A model generated the notes under the pieces. The model did no database searches and was not told where the DNA came from. It was given only the letters and a program-made list of their open reading frames with translations. A program made the translations under genes and the position numbers. From Epiperipatus broadwayi (Eukaryota > Onychophora > Udeonychophora > Euonychophora > Peripatidae): a stretch of 64,000 bases of DNA. The stretch's first letter is position 1. Every line of letters starts with the position of its first letter. The stretch lies in contig JAQFVV010000506.1 of assembly GCA_028023455.1 (NCBI GenBank), forward strand, positions 335,001 to 399,000, in the 5' to 3' direction. Below are positions 1 to 13,100 of this stretch, piece by piece.

Positions 1-1739
1 TAATATAATCCAGTTTTCATTACTTATTTAAGTAGTGATCCTACAATTCATGTTAATGTTTTTTCAAATGACTAACATAATTGATAATCATACAAGTAGT
101 TAAGTATAATCATCACATAAATTCTTTTTTCAATAATAAAAGTTTAAATTTTTGCATAAAAGTAATAAATAATTATATGTATTTTTAACATGATTTGAAT
201 TTTCAAATTTGATTTTTGTGATTAAATGTTTTACAAGAAAAGGTTATTGATCATCTTCATTCAATCACATAAATATATTGAAAATTTTGTCTCCTATCTC
301 AAAATCTGCTAATTCAATAATTTATGGTTTCAAAAACAAAGTTAAATTTAAAAAAAATTAATTTCATAAATTTCATACAAATTTCAAATGCACCCACAGT
401 AGCAGATAATTCCTTATTTTGCATTCTACTGACATAGTTCCAATACCATTGCCAAAGTTTACACAAAGTAGTGCATTATTGTTGTGGATTTAAAAAATAA
501 TATTTTGTTTTAAAATTTAGAAATTTATGATCAAATAATTCTGCTACAATTTTTTTAAATAAATTATGAAATCTTTTCTTTATGTCATAAAATGCAAATA
601 CATGTTTAAGATTTGAATGAGAAAAAAATGATGCTAAAGTTGATCAGATATAAAATAAAGCATCAGTTTGCAAAACTTAGTAAAAAGGCACTAGGATATA
701 TTTTTATCAGTGTCATACTAGGCAACTAAATGAAACAACATACATTCATCATGAGCCATTTACAGTATTTTTTTAAACTTATAAACAATAGGGTTTGATT
801 AAAAAAAAAATGTCAATTTCTGCATTACAGGTTCTTTCTTTATCATGAGTCTTAAAAACAATCAGAAATTTATAAAAATAGGAGTATTAATAAATATTTA
901 GTGAAGACTGACAAAATTAAATTTTTGGGGTGAAAGATATAAAAAAAAAGTGTTCTGAAATACAGAACTCATTGTATCAAAAAATATTGAGTTTAGATAA
1001 CTACTTTAGCAAAGGATTCATGTAAAAACGTGATGTCAGGCCAATTATTGCAAGTAAGGGAATGTTTATATAGTGAGAATCAACATAAAAATAAAATTAA
1101 TGTTCATGCCTTTTTCAAAATTTTGCAAATTTAATACTATTATTACTATGCAATTTGCAGACTTTTTTTTTTTTTAAAAAAAAAAAATCTATTTCACAAC
1201 TTAAGTATTTTTGTCTAGGCAAGATGCATAAAATTCATAAATTTAACATAATATGTGAATTCTATTTCATCACTTTATCATATTTTTTATCAATTTTTAT
1301 CAACAAATATCATAAGTTTTACTTTTAGATTAGAGAACAATCAAGTGAATATATTCATATAAATACACATTTACATTTAAATACAGAATTTATAGTTTCT
1401 TTTACATTTATTACTACATTATATTTGTATAACAACAGCATTATTATATATTTTAAGACTTGGCATCAAATAATGTAGATATAATGGTATATGCATTAAA
1501 ATGAAATATGTATATGAGCTTTGAATTCTTTATCACTATTTTACATTTTAAAGTTTAAAATGTATATTATTGAATATTTTTAACTAATTAAATAAACTTA
1601 TTCTAATAGCATCAGCAAAAATGTCTTTTTTAAAAAAAAATTCTGATGATTGCAATGTACACCTTATGCAAGCTTTAAAAATATTATTTTTTATACTATA
1701 ATAATAGTAATAATAGTAAATCAAACCACTAAACATCAC
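1..1739. other. AT-rich sequence without recognisable gene
   Basis: I see no ORF with protein-like composition, RNA gene or repeat boundary here. The sequence holds many A and T homopolymer runs and short palindromic TA stretches only. Confidence 0.6.
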
Positions 1740-1920
1740 ATGATCTCAGTGCAGTGTTCTCAGATGCAAGGCTCCTCACTGATAAATGCCAGAATCTGGA
1801 AACTAGTCTGGGAATATGGGATGAGTAGAAATTAGATAGGGATTTTATGTGCAAACCTTCTTGCATTCATTGATTATTCTGGCTTGCATTGAGTGGCACT
1901 ACAGTGTGGAGATCTTCTCT
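1740..1920 (-). repeat. Partial monomer of the dispersed 405-455-bp satellite-type family
   Basis: This fragment carries the ordered landmarks seen, in reverse orientation, at 40.9, 47.3 and 50.4 kb: TCACATGATC, GGCTCCTCACTGA, AAACTAGTCTGGGAATATG, GATGAGTAG, TAGATAGGGATTTTATG, GATTATTCTGGCTTGCATTG and GAGTGGCACTAC. It is a single partial unit with no second arm. A small open frame running through it is a by-product of the repeat. Confidence 0.75.
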
Positions 1921-3348
1921 GTAAATAGTAAATTATGAGTAAACTATTTACTTGAAAACTCATTCAAATTTCTATATGATTGGGAAAATATGAAAAGTGA
2001 GTAAAAATAATTTTGTTATGCTAAAGTTTCTGCATTAAGATTTTATATATTTTTCACAAAAGAAAATTAAGTATTATGAAAGAAAAAAACAAACTATAAG
2101 CTCAATATCTGATATCGTAAATAATAAATGGTTTTTAACTTCAGTATTAGATTTTTTTAACTTTAATATTATCCATCATTTTAAACATAAGAATAAAATT
2201 AAAATGGAATTTAATAATTTACTAAAATTAATGGAATAAAAATGTTTAAGTGTTTACAAAATGGATTAAATAAAATGTCAAGGAAACAATAGATTGCTCA
2301 TTAGTATTTTATTATATTTATATTATTATTAGAAATCAAGATATTTAATTTTTGTTTAAATGGTTTTGTAGGATTTTATGCTTTCTCTCTCAATAGATCA
2401 TATTGTTGAAAGCAAGAACAGTAATTGTTAATTTAAAAATTTATTATTCTTTTTTTTTTATTAACAAATATCGAAATTATTATTATTGTGAAAATCAAAA
2501 AGAAAGATTACTATAAAATTATTTGAGATATTGTGAAATTTGAGAATATATAAAATGAATAAATTAATACTCAATATTAAATAAGCGTAAAATAAGATAG
2601 CTGAAAAAATATCCTATAATATATTAAAAAATAAAATAGGTGGAACAATACCTAATGTATAATATAAAAGAAAGAAATGAAATTGTAAAAAGAGATAAAA
2701 TTTGAATACTCTATATTAAATTAAATAATGTAATGAAAAGCTATTTATGTTTGTCATTAGCTTTATTGTGAATCTTTCTGGAAATCTGTAACTTATGTGC
2801 TTTGTTAGCATGTATATTTTAAAATGCGAAATCTTAATTATAAATGTATATATTTAATTAAAGATGATTGAATAAAAATGATTACTAGTTATTGTTTACT
2901 TAATATATTTTATAATAAGAATTATATTAAGTAGATTATTATTTTATTAATGAGTAAAAATTAATGTTAGAATATATTTTGTTTACTTAGAAATGATAAA
3001 AAATACAATATTTAAAAAGTAATCTTGTAAATTAATTCTAAAACAAATTCTGTTTTGAAGCACTAATATTTATGAATCACGTCAATGTTTAATATTGGTT
3101 AATATGTTTACAATTTAATCTTTTATTGTTTTTTTAAATTATTAAATCTAAGTATGGCCTTATATAAAAGTCAAAAATTATTCAGGTTTAATAAGTAAAA
3201 AAAAAAAAATGTGTTTTTAAAAGCTTTTTTTTTTCACCCTGCTATAAGCTTGAATAATCAATGACACCCGATATACCCAGAGTAATTTTTGGCTATTACC
3301 TTTATTGGTGAAGACACTTGGTTTAAACCTCAATCTAATATACATATA
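1921..3348. other. AT-rich sequence without recognisable gene
   Basis: No coding or RNA feature is recognisable. The segment from about 3225 to 3335 is slightly more complex in composition but matches nothing I know. Confidence 0.6.
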
Positions 3349-4221
3349 TAATAATTAATAAAACAAGTCACAAATTGTGCAACTTGCCTTTAAGCTTGTG
3401 CTAAAATGTTCACTAGATGGAGCTTACCACTAGCTCCAAGCAAGCTTTAATTATAAGTGCCGATAGATAAAGAATTCAAAATATCACACTCTCCTCATCT
3501 CCAGACCAATTAGTTTCGAGCTTAATGGCTCACCTCAGTGAAGAGTTAGGATTTCAGAAACTAGATCTAAAACTCCAACTCAGAGCATTACATTACTATC
3601 AGTTTGAAAACTCAAATTTTTCAGAAACGTAAATTTCTTCAAATTCAGCTTTACAAAGCAGATAACTATATGGGTCTGAACTCAGTTCAGTTTCACCATA
3701 TATTAATAGCTAAATCAATATTACATCACAAAAGACATCAAGTGTACACTTATAATAATTAATAAAACAAGTCACAAATTGTCTGGAGCTAGTGGTAAAC
3801 TCCATCTAGTGAACATTTTAGCACAAGTTTAAAGCAAGTTGCACAATTTGTGACTTGTTTTATTAATTATTATAAGTGCACCCTTGAAGGCTTTTGTGAT
3901 GTAATATTGCTTTAGCAATTAATATATGGGGAAACTGAACTGAGTTCAGACCCATATAGTTATCTGGTTTGTAAAGCTGAATTTGAAGAAATTTACATTT
4001 CTGGAAAATTTGAGTTTTCATACTGATAGTAATGTAATGCTCTGAGTTGGAGTTTTAGATCTAGTTTCTGAAATCCTAACTCTTCACTGAGGTGAGCCAT
4101 TAAGCTCGAAACCAATTGGTCTGGAGATGAGGATAGTATGATAGAGATCTTGAATTCTTTCTCTATTGGCACTTATAATTAAAGCTTGTTTGGAGCTAGT
4201 GGTAAGCTCCAGCTACTGAAC
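3349..4221. repeat. Inverted pair of ~405-bp satellite-type monomers
   Basis: A forward monomer runs from 3349 to 3753, and its first 27 bases recur from 3754 as the start of a second forward monomer, a period of 405 bp. At about 3781 the orientation reverses, and 3781-4220 is the reverse complement of the forward unit. Landmarks in order are TTCACTAGATGGAGC, CTCATCTCCAGACC, GGCTCACCTCAGTGA, AAACTAGATCTAAA, CTGAACTCAGTTCAG, CACCATATATTAATAG and TTATAATAATTAATAAAAC. The same order is found in the 58.9-64 kb array. A transcript would fold into a hairpin with arms of about 400 bp. The right end abuts a (TA)n tract. Confidence 0.9.
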
Positions 4222-4257
4222 ATATATATATATATATATATGTTCAGTATATTAGAT

Positions 4258-4293
<36 letters not shown>
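4222..4293. repeat. (TA)n microsatellite, palindromic
   Basis: Two (TA)n tracts are separated by GTTCAGTATATTAGATAAAA. The sequence ATTAGATAAAATA recurs inverted just right of the second tract. Confidence 0.9.
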
Positions 4294-4298
<5 letters not shown>

Positions 4299-5239
4299 TT
4301 ATCTAATATTCTGAAATTTAAAAAAAGTCCTAAGATTTTTTAGCCTAAGCCAACTTTCTTGCATTGTTATATAAATCTGATATCAGATCTATTTCTATAT
4401 AATTTAGTGGTGCTAATTCTCTGTGAACAGTAGGCCCCTATAATTATTGGTCAAAAAGAAAATAATACAAATTTACAATTATTATTTAAACAAACAACAT
4501 ACCATTTCACTGGATCTATAAAAAAATAAATTAACAAAAAATTTCAAACAAAATCTCATATTTCCATAGTCTGTCTAAAATTTATATGGACTATATTTTA
4601 TCAACATTTATGGGTAGTTCTAAACATTCGCCACATCAAAATTTGTCAAGAAATATTTTTAACATTTTTAGTTCTTTGGCATGGAATAAAATGTCTTTTG
4701 TCATAAATCCTAAGCATTTTCAGAGTTAATAAAGGACATGAAAATAATATTTTAGTAAGCATTGATGTGGCAACTTTAATTATAATTATACTCAGTGATG
4801 ACACATTGTCTATTGTCAGAAAAAAATTAAATTAGGATAATAAATTACAAACTACAATTCTTCCTACTGTTATTATGCTGGATTTCTTAACATTCTACAT
4901 AACAGAAAATATACTTTTAATACAACACATAATTCTTCCAATAGCATCAAATTAAAGGTAAGAGTTCACCACTGCCACTCATTATATGTAATATTTACAG
5001 AGAAGAGTTTAAAAATCATAGCTATAAATATTACGCTATCATCACAACTAGTTTGGATTTACTGTATTGATGATACACTTGTGGCTTAGTTATGTGCCAG
5101 TTCATTATTACAAACATTATGAACATACATTGACAATTGTTTTCTTTCATTTAAATTCATAATAGAATTAGAAAAAGAACAATAATTATCATTTTATGAT
5201 TTTTTTTGTGATATTAAATAGTGAATAATATTTTTGTAG
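4294..5239. other. AT-rich sequence without recognisable gene
   Basis: No coding frame, RNA gene or repeat boundary is recognisable. Confidence 0.55.
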
Positions 5240-5434
5240 CATAATTTTTACTATACCACTCCCATGCAAGTTAGGGACTGGTTTCTATCCACTTTTAATA
5301 CCTTGTGAAGGGATATAATCATAAACATATGTTCAAAGACATCTGAAAAAGATCCCCAAGATGCACATTTCAGGCTGAAACAGCACTCATCAGTCATCCC
5401 AGACCACAATCTCTTACACATATCTCTATCATTC

Positions 5435-5484
<50 letters not shown>

Positions 5485-5600
5485 CATGTCTTTGCTCATA
5501 TTTTTATGATTACATCTCTCCACAAAGTGGTAAAAGTGGATTGAAATCAATCCCTACCTTGCATGAGAATTGTGTAGTAAAAATTGCACTACAGAAATAT
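5240..5600. repeat. Foldback element with (TA)n centre
   Basis: The arms at about 5240-5345 and 5488-5600 are imperfect reverse complements. CATGCAAGTTAGGGACTGG pairs with the copy reading rightwards as CAATCCCTACCTTGCATG, followed by CACTTTTA/TAAAAGTG and ATAATCATAAA/TTTATGATTA blocks. The centre holds about 95 bp of unique sequence, including CAGCACTCATCA, and a (TA)n tract at 5439-5482. No coding capacity is seen. Non-autonomous foldback or MITE-like origin is inference. Confidence 0.75.
5439..5482. repeat. (TA)n microsatellite
   Basis: About 22 uninterrupted TA dinucleotides lie inside the foldback element. Confidence 0.97.
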
Positions 5601-5966
5601 TATTCATTATTGGATAATCTCTAGTCTACTGAATGACTAATACAAATTATTAATATATTTTCTTATATGTTATAATTAGGTTCCAGGTATGTGAAGAGTG
5701 TCTGTATTTCAAATATTTACACATTAAATCTGAATCTTGCCCATCCTTTTCTATGTATTTAAATGGATAAGATCCTATACATGAGAGGTCAGAATAACTT
5801 GAGGTCAACATGGGCATGGCAACAATATTGGCATCAGCATGGGATTTGGGCTTTCCATCATCAGATTTTCAATGGTATGGATGGCTGAAGAGTTGGAGGT
5901 TGGAGTGGGTTGAAGCCTGTCCATTAAAGTATGAAGATTTGCTAACTTAATATAAACTGAGTACTG

Positions 5967-5968
<2 letters not shown>

Positions 5969-6043
<75 letters not shown>
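5969..6043. repeat. (TA)n microsatellite
   Basis: About 37 uninterrupted TA dinucleotides. The isoleucine/tyrosine open frames across it are artefacts. Confidence 0.97.
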
Positions 6044-6045
<2 letters not shown>

Positions 6046-6049
6046 GAGA

Positions 6050-6215
6050 TGATAATCTGGACCAACTGATGAGTGCTGGTTTAGCATGAAATACATATAT
6101 TGGTGATTATTTATCTTTCATACATGTATGTGGTCATGTGTATCAGTTGTATGAGATAATATTGGTATTTGAAGGGTTCTTGCAAGTCTGAGTTCAAATC
6201 CCCTATATTTAATAT
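6050..6215 (+). repeat. Dispersed repeat fragment with a B-box-like end
   Basis: It starts with CTGATGAGTGCTGGTTTAGC, whose reverse complement core CAGCACTCATCA recurs at 5381, 41413 and 54408. It ends with GTCTGAGTTCAAATCCC, which resembles an RNA polymerase III B box (GGTTCAAATCC) as found in tRNA-derived SINEs. No clear A box is visible, so this is at most a truncated SINE. Confidence 0.35.
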
Positions 6216-6499
6216 ATATAATAAAAATATTAAATTATGAAATATCTTTTGCCTTGTATACATAAGTTTTTAAAATTGAAATTTACATTTAACATAAAGT
6301 ACTTATTTTTTATATAAATGATTATCTCATTGTTTTAATTTTTATTAATAATACAATATCAATCAAGAAATAAATATTCAAAATATTATTCAGACTACTT
6401 CTATTAAAATCTAATATAACACTTTCCTGGATTAAGAGAATAGTATTAATGTATGATTTTTAATTTTTCTGAAATAAACTGCATTTTGTTCTTCAAGAT

Positions 6500-6526
6500 T
6501 ATATATATATATATATATATATATAA
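6500..6526. repeat. (TA)n microsatellite
   Basis: About 13 TA dinucleotides in AT-rich sequence that shows no gene. Confidence 0.9.
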
Positions 6527-7229
6527 TTTCTGCTATGAAACTTTATATTTATTAGAATTAGTTATAAATATGTTTCATGCCACTTTTTTATTCCTAATGT
6601 ACTTATATATGTTTTTATACCTACCTAAAATTGAAAATGTACTTGGCTTTTTTATTATCAGTGACCTGCATTGTAGTTTGAAACATATAGATTCAAAAAA
6701 ATATCATTTTCTACTTAGACTAAGAAGTATGCTTTTATATTGATACAATAAATCTCTCTATATAGCTTAAAAATATCATGGCATATTCAGTTAGAGGACG
6801 AAACAAGAATGTAAAAATGCTGACACTCACACTACACGGTAATTCACAAGGCTGGTAACAAAATGATAATGGAAGGCTGTTAAAACATTAAATATACTAA
6901 CCTTGCCATTTATAAATTACAGCTTATTTTATCTTTAACACATATACTTTTTATATCAAACTTATATACTAAATATTTTTTTTGTTTTTTTTTGTAAAAT
7001 CTATTTTTATTAACTGTATGGCTTATAATACAACACTTGCTCAATTAAAGACATTCTAATTACAAATTCGTTTGCTTTTTTTTTGATTATATCAAACACA
7101 TTAACAAATGTATTATTTTCAAGTTAATACATCAAATACATGATTTAATTAATCATTAAAGGATTAAAAAATATTGCTAAATATGTACCATATTATGATA
7201 ATTCACTCTTTTAATGAGCAAAGAATATA
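6527..7229. other. AT-rich sequence without recognisable gene
   Basis: The open frame of 96 codons at 6453-6743 reads through the TA tract and has no recognisable domain. I treat it as chance. Confidence 0.55.
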
Positions 7230-8870
7230 AAGCTGTAAAGAGGGCCACATTTCTCATAGAATATGTCCAGAAGAAGATGAAATCATTGTCTGTCAACTTG
7301 ACTTCACCTCAGCATTTGACTTAGTAATTCCAGCTAAACTTCTAAGCCTTCTGAGGGAGTATTTAGTGCTGAAGGTTTTTGTCAAGATAATAGGCAACCT
7401 CACATCCCTAGATGGTAATTTGGGCTCTGGGTTCAGGCCTTATGTCTCCATTTCCCAGGACTAACAACTAAGTACTCTCTGCTTTATCACTTACATTAAA
7501 CCCCTTCTCAAAATTGAAAAGAATCTGCCAGGGATATATGTACATGAGCTCAGGGAGAAGGTTAGGCACATCAGCTATGTTGATGATGTGACAGTCTTCC
7601 TCTCATCCAGGAAACACTTAACATCGCTTTTTAGGATTCTGGATAGGTTTGCATCAAAATCTAACTTACACATAAATGTTAAAAAAATTCTCAATATGGC
7701 AGGTAAAAATAGGAAAAATGATTCCTTTTAGGTATGAATCCAGCCCTCAGAACTTCTTAGGATTTCCCATTGTACTTTGTAGGAGTGCAATGAGAAAACA
7801 TATACAACATGAACTTTTAGATAAAACCCAAAAATTAACTAAATCCTTATCAATGATTAATTTATCTCTGCACAGGAAGGCTGCATTGCTTAATGTGATA
7901 GTCTTCCCAAGAATAAATTATTCTTTCCTGGTAATACAAACACACAAAAGCCTTTCAGAGTAGAATAAATGTAATTTTTTCTAGGCTTTTTTGGAGAGGA
8001 AAGAGTGTGGCAATTAGTATGTCCAGACTCCAAAGAACAAAGAACTTAAATGTATATGTTTGCACTTGGTAGCCATGTTTTACACCCAAAAAACCATTGG
8101 TGAATTGAGGACTATTCACCTTAAGTTTATAGACGACAACAAGTCTTCTTAATTTGAGCCTATGGACCCTTCCCTCACCAATACTTAGCACATGGATGAA
8201 TGAAATCAAACAACATGTATACAGTGTGGTTCAATTATTGCCACAAACTGTGGAGAAAAAAAAAATTGGGAAATATATAGATTAATATACCCTGAACAGA
8301 ATGTCAGGTTTACAGAATATGGCCTCAATAACAAATCATTTATACAAAAGTCTAGACAATGGGCCCTTAAGCTGAAATATATAGACTTCATTATCAAGAT
8401 TAACCTTAACTCCTTACCTACAAGTCATTTCCTGGTCTGGTGAAAAAGTTTTTGCAGGCTTGAGGTCCAGGGTCATTTATGCAACAATCAAGATAAAACA
8501 GTGCATCATTTGTTTTATGAGTGCTCTTTATGGGGCCTTTGAGAACCCTCATAGTGAACAGTATTACTAATGACAGCAAGGATATCTTATTGCTTGGGAA
8601 GGCATTGAGAAGCACATTTTTTTCAAAAATCAGAATGGCCATCTTTCTTATGTGAGCTATTTGGATTACCCGATGTAGGATTGTAATGCAAGGTGTAACT
8701 CGGAAACCCCAGGAAATATTTATTTCAATTATATCTGATATTAAAATAAAGGATAGATTACTGGCTCTGGAATAATTATATCAGAATACTTGGTCCTGAT
8801 GCAACTTATCAGATGATGTGGGACCACTGTGATTTTTTGATCCCTCAAAAGCTACTTTATTTGTTTTAGA
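7230..8870 (+). pseudogene. Decayed non-LTR retrotransposon reverse transcriptase, Tx1/L1-like
   Basis: The translation, with many frameshifts and stops, keeps landmarks of a LINE reverse transcriptase in the right order. LDFTSAFDLV at about 7294-7323 is the first catalytic aspartate block. YVDDVTVFLSS at about 7575-7607 is the YXDD active site. RFASKSNLHIN follows, then a FLGFPI block at about 7750-7770. The stretch INLSLHRKAALLNVIVFPRI near 7855-7914 and FSRLFWRGK near 7978-8005 match the thumb and C-terminal region of Tx1/L1-type elements. CNNQDKTVHHLFYECSLWG at about 8478-8534 resembles the zf-RVT zinc knuckle (C..HH..C) at the protein end. The piece is 5' truncated, with no endonuclease seen. 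Clade assignment is from pattern memory; L1/Tx1 is the best guess. Confidence 0.7.
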
Positions 8871-8959
8871 TTGTTGACTCTAACAAATGAATATTCAAGA
8901 TAATTCCCTGCATGAAATTAATTGTAATCAAACCATATTAAAATATTTACTAAGATTCA

Positions 8960-9290
8960 GACAAAGTGGAATTGCATTGGCATCATAGGAAATTTAAAAC
9001 CATACCTTATGAAACTAATAATTGACTCATTAATGAATCACTAAGGCTAAAACTCCATATGATCATAATTGTAACTAGATGAGAGGTAAACCAACTGATC
9101 ATGTTGAAAGTTGTCCAAATGAAGAGGGATTACTTTGGATAATGGAAAATTTTAAAGCTATCTTATAAATTCTGATTACTGATCTTAATTAATGACCTAA
9201 ATTGTGTAATATTTGTTAATGATTTTGATATATAAAGACAAGAAGGAAAACTACTACACACTTCATGGAATGCTTACATTTAAGCAACTG
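8960..9290 (+). repeat. Left copy of a diverged direct duplication
   Basis: It aligns in the same orientation with 9860-10190. Shared blocks in order are GGAATT..TTGGCAT.ATAG, ATAATTGAC..ATTAAT.AAT, GGCTAAAACT, CTGATCAT, GGATAATGG, TGATTACTGA versus TGATAACTGA, and GCAACTGA. No coding content is recognised. Confidence 0.7.
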
Positions 9291-9431
9291 ATGCTATTTT
9301 TTTTTTTTAGATTATAGGGATCACCTTGAATCATTAAATATTTTAATCTATCCTCAATTGTAAATGTCATATATTGTAACACAAAAAATACACAATCACT
9401 TTTTTTTAAAAATATATATGTTCTCCAATAA

Positions 9432-9761
9432 CATCAACAAATTAAAAAAATCATTCTTTTCAAAAACTTTATTATTTATATTAATACTGAACATATATAT
9501 AATACAATCTCCAGTACAATTTCCAACATTTCAACTGTTTTATATTCTTACAGTCATTTTCAAGGATATCTCCCTCGTCTACTTAGAAATGTAATAATAT
9601 AAGTAGAGGAGGGAAATATCCTTGAAAATGACCGTAATAATATAAAACAGTAGAAACATGGGAGATTGTATTGGAGATTGTATTATATATATGTTCAGTA
9701 TTAATATAAATAATAAAGTTTTTGAAAAGAAAAAGGAGAAGGATTTTTTTATTTGTTGATG
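9432..9761. repeat. 330-bp foldback between the two direct copies
   Basis: CATCAACAAAT at 9432 pairs with ATTTGTTGATG at 9751. The arms continue inward as near-perfect complements (TTTTCAAAAACTTTATTATT, ATATTAATACTGAACATATA, ACAATCTCC, TTTTCAAGGATATCTCCCTC) to a loop of roughly 15 bp near 9588-9602. Two mirrored open frames across it are artefacts of the palindrome. Confidence 0.85.
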
Positions 9762-9859
9762 CAATTGTAAATAATGGCAGATCTTCATAAATGAATAACT
9801 AAGCTTAGTTTTCAGCATTAAGTTAAATACATTCAAACAATACTATCTGTAACTTTCTA

Positions 9860-10190
9860 AACAATGAGGAATTTCTTTGGCATTATAGATTCAATTTAAA
9901 CGTATGCACTATTGAGCTGATAATTGACATTCATAAATTAATCAATAGGGCTAAAACTTTGAATAGTTTTAATTAATTAAAAAACAAAGAATGCTGACTG
10001 ATCATAATGAACACTATCTGATGAAGGGGAACAACATTGGATAATGGGAAAATCTTAATGCTGTCCTATATTTCCTGATAACTGACACCAATTTCTGTAA
10101 TTTATATTTGTCCTATTAGTATGAATTAGGTATGAAGGGAATGCAGTTCGCTCTAGCTGGAGTGCCTACACTAGTGCAACTGACTCTTAA
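9860..10190 (+). repeat. Right copy of a diverged direct duplication
   Basis: Partner of 8960-9290, offset by about 900 bp. The two copies bracket the foldback at 9432-9761, so the whole block could be one element with long direct terminal repeats or a segmental duplication. No primer-binding site or polyprotein is seen. Confidence 0.7.
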
Positions 10191-10199
10191 TATAATCCT

Positions 10200-13100
10200 A
10201 AAGATGACAGGAATAACTTTATAACTAAATTTTCAAACACTTTATCTATATAAATGACAGTTGATATTTATAAATGAATTTTGCATGTTTATTACCCTGT
10301 ATAAACTAACCGTTTTTCTAGAATAAAAGTTTTTTTTAATAATAAAAAAAAAGAATATAACGCAAATTATAAAACGATATAAATAAATAATTAAGTATGT
10401 ATTACTATAATTTCATCTAAAGGTGTCAAACATTCTGCGCTCATAACTGTAACATTATACCTCCCCCATATAAATATTTTAACGATTAAGATTAAGCATT
10501 CATTAGTCTAACAATTATCATATCATTTGTAGCCTAGATATAACTTGAAACTTTAATTAAAAATTATCAACTTCATTATTATAAAACACAATCACATGGA
10601 ATAATTTATTTTATTTCCCTCCACTTTTTTTTTCATGTATCAAATCGTAAATATACTTATACATTTCACAACATATATTTTAATTACATGAAAGTACTTT
10701 TTTTCAGATGTCTTTCTTCATATGATTAAAGTATCTGTGATGAAATGGAAAGTTATAAATAAATGTCATCATATTTATGTGTTAAATTCCCAGTCTCATG
10801 GTATTGCAATCAAGCATATTATTGTTGCAGTTTACTAAATTAAATGCTACATTGTAAACTTTAACAATTTTTTATATCACTAAAATGCATTTAAAAATAA
10901 ATAAAATAATAATAACATATGCGCTCTCAAATACACAAAAAATACACCCGTGATTCGCACATTGCGTATAAATACAGATTTCTTTAAAATTGCTTTGCTT
11001 TAATATCTTATACGGAATAGTTAAATGTCATAGTAACGAGATTTTATATTTTTTTCATTAATATTTAGATTTAAAACTTTAAAACTTAGTTTGGCATTAC
11101 AGCTTATCTTAACTGCTCTCCATAATAGAAAAAGATAACATTACTCAATGTTTTTGTAATCCACTCTCACTGACTAGTCAATTCACTACCAGTTAAAACA
11201 ATAAAGACAAGCTGGCTTCAGAAAAGTGAGATTTATTATTTTCTTACATTAACACTCATTATTTAAACTTCAAGAATGAAAAATAGTTAGCAGTTAAGAA
11301 ATAAAGAAATGTTAAAGCTGCTCTGAAGGCATTCGCGTCAAAGGCAGTCATGTCAAAACTTTAATGGTTGCTTTTTTGAAATAAAAAAAAAGTTGCCATT
11401 TAATTAGTTACTATTTTGAGTAATAGTTAATCTAAATAAATTCTTGTAGCTAATTTAAGAAAGTTCTTGATATATTTTATAATAAATATTATTACGTATA
11501 CAAATACTAGAACTTATATACGAACATTGTGTTAAATAATGCTTAAATTATTATTATATATATGCTTGGTATAGGAGGCCTCATAAATAATGAATAAATT
11601 TAGACTATCATATCTACAATAGGCGTCAAATCTGCAGTGTAAATTAATAATTTTTGTTGGCATATAATAAATTGTAGTACTCCTTCAACAAAGTTAGTCA
11701 ATTATTAGCAGCCAATCATAAACGAATGTGGACCTTGAAATTCAAGGAAAAAAGAAAGAATAAAAAGTGAGACAACTTTTCAAAACAACCTGTAAAAACT
11801 TAAATATATTCATTTGTATTATGGCACCTTCCTAAATAAATAATTAAGTGGTATTTATAATAAATTTGAATACCCTAAGTAATAGAGTTGAACTGACAGC
11901 CAAGAACTTAAATTTTCTACTCTATTACCACAATAAACAACATCCTTGTCAGATTATTTGCCAAGACTTATTTTAATTTTTGTAGAAAAAGAAATAAACA
12001 TCTTGCCTAATCATAGCTCTCCGTTGTAATGAATGTCTTTGAAAGAATCTTTTACAAGATAAATGAAATTTATCTAACAAAAAGCTTGCTAAAATTCAAA
12101 GTGTGTTACTTTTTTAAAAAAAAGATTGAAAAAGGATTGTTGCTATTTATTTACTTCACAATTTCTGTCTAATAAAAATATGACTTTTCAATAATCTATT
12201 TAAAGGAAGAAACATTTTTAAACCCTCTTTGTTAAATCTAAAATGTTACCAAATGATATTTTAATTGATTCGTATTTATAACTAATCAACGCTAAAAATA
12301 GTAAATATGTTTGTCTATCACTAACTAATAAAACACTTGAGTTATTAAGTAATCATGAAACTAAAGACTTTATAGATTATGGACAAATCATAAAAAAAAA
12401 AAAATATATTATAAAAGTCATTGATTTAAATTGGCAAAAACAGTATGAATTATACTGTAATTCAGAATTTTAAAAAATGAATTTCTAGTTTATCCTTTCA
12501 TTTTTAATAGATCCCAATTAAAAGCATGCTAATAAACTATCTTGTTATATATTTCATGCAATTTTACAGCCACTTTATCATGAAATAAGTCTGAGGTAAT
12601 ATAAATCACATTTTAAAAACAGTTTTCTTCACAGTTGCATCTAATTTTTATCTAGCCATAAATATTATTTTTCACATGAATGTAAAAAGTGCCTACAGCA
12701 TTTAATGGACAAATATTTAATTCCAAACAATTCTTAATTAATTATAAATTTTATTATTTAGATATCTGGTTTATTATTTGGTTGAGAAATAAGATTCATA
12801 ATTTTTTGTCTGAATTTGTTAATGTATAATAAAAGTTCTTAAACATAGTATTGAGCTTCTCTGATTAATTGGATTATGACTTGGGATGGAAATCTATGTA
12901 AAACTGAGATTTTGCTTCAATTACTAATCAAATAGACATATTTTTAAAATATATATTTTTATAAATAATTTATGTAGCCATTCAATGTTTAGTCAATAAG
13001 TGGATATTTATCTATTTTTAGCTAGAGAATGAAGCAATAATAAAAAAAAAAACAGTAAACATTCATATCCTACAGTTAGAATAAATTATTGAATATTATT

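Noticed and set aside
5805-6065. Open frames rich in alternating Ile/Tyr across TA tracts (also at 6453, 28152, 29599, 48046, 57722 and 58752)
   Set aside because: They are translations of (TA)n and flanking DNA with no domain or codon signal.
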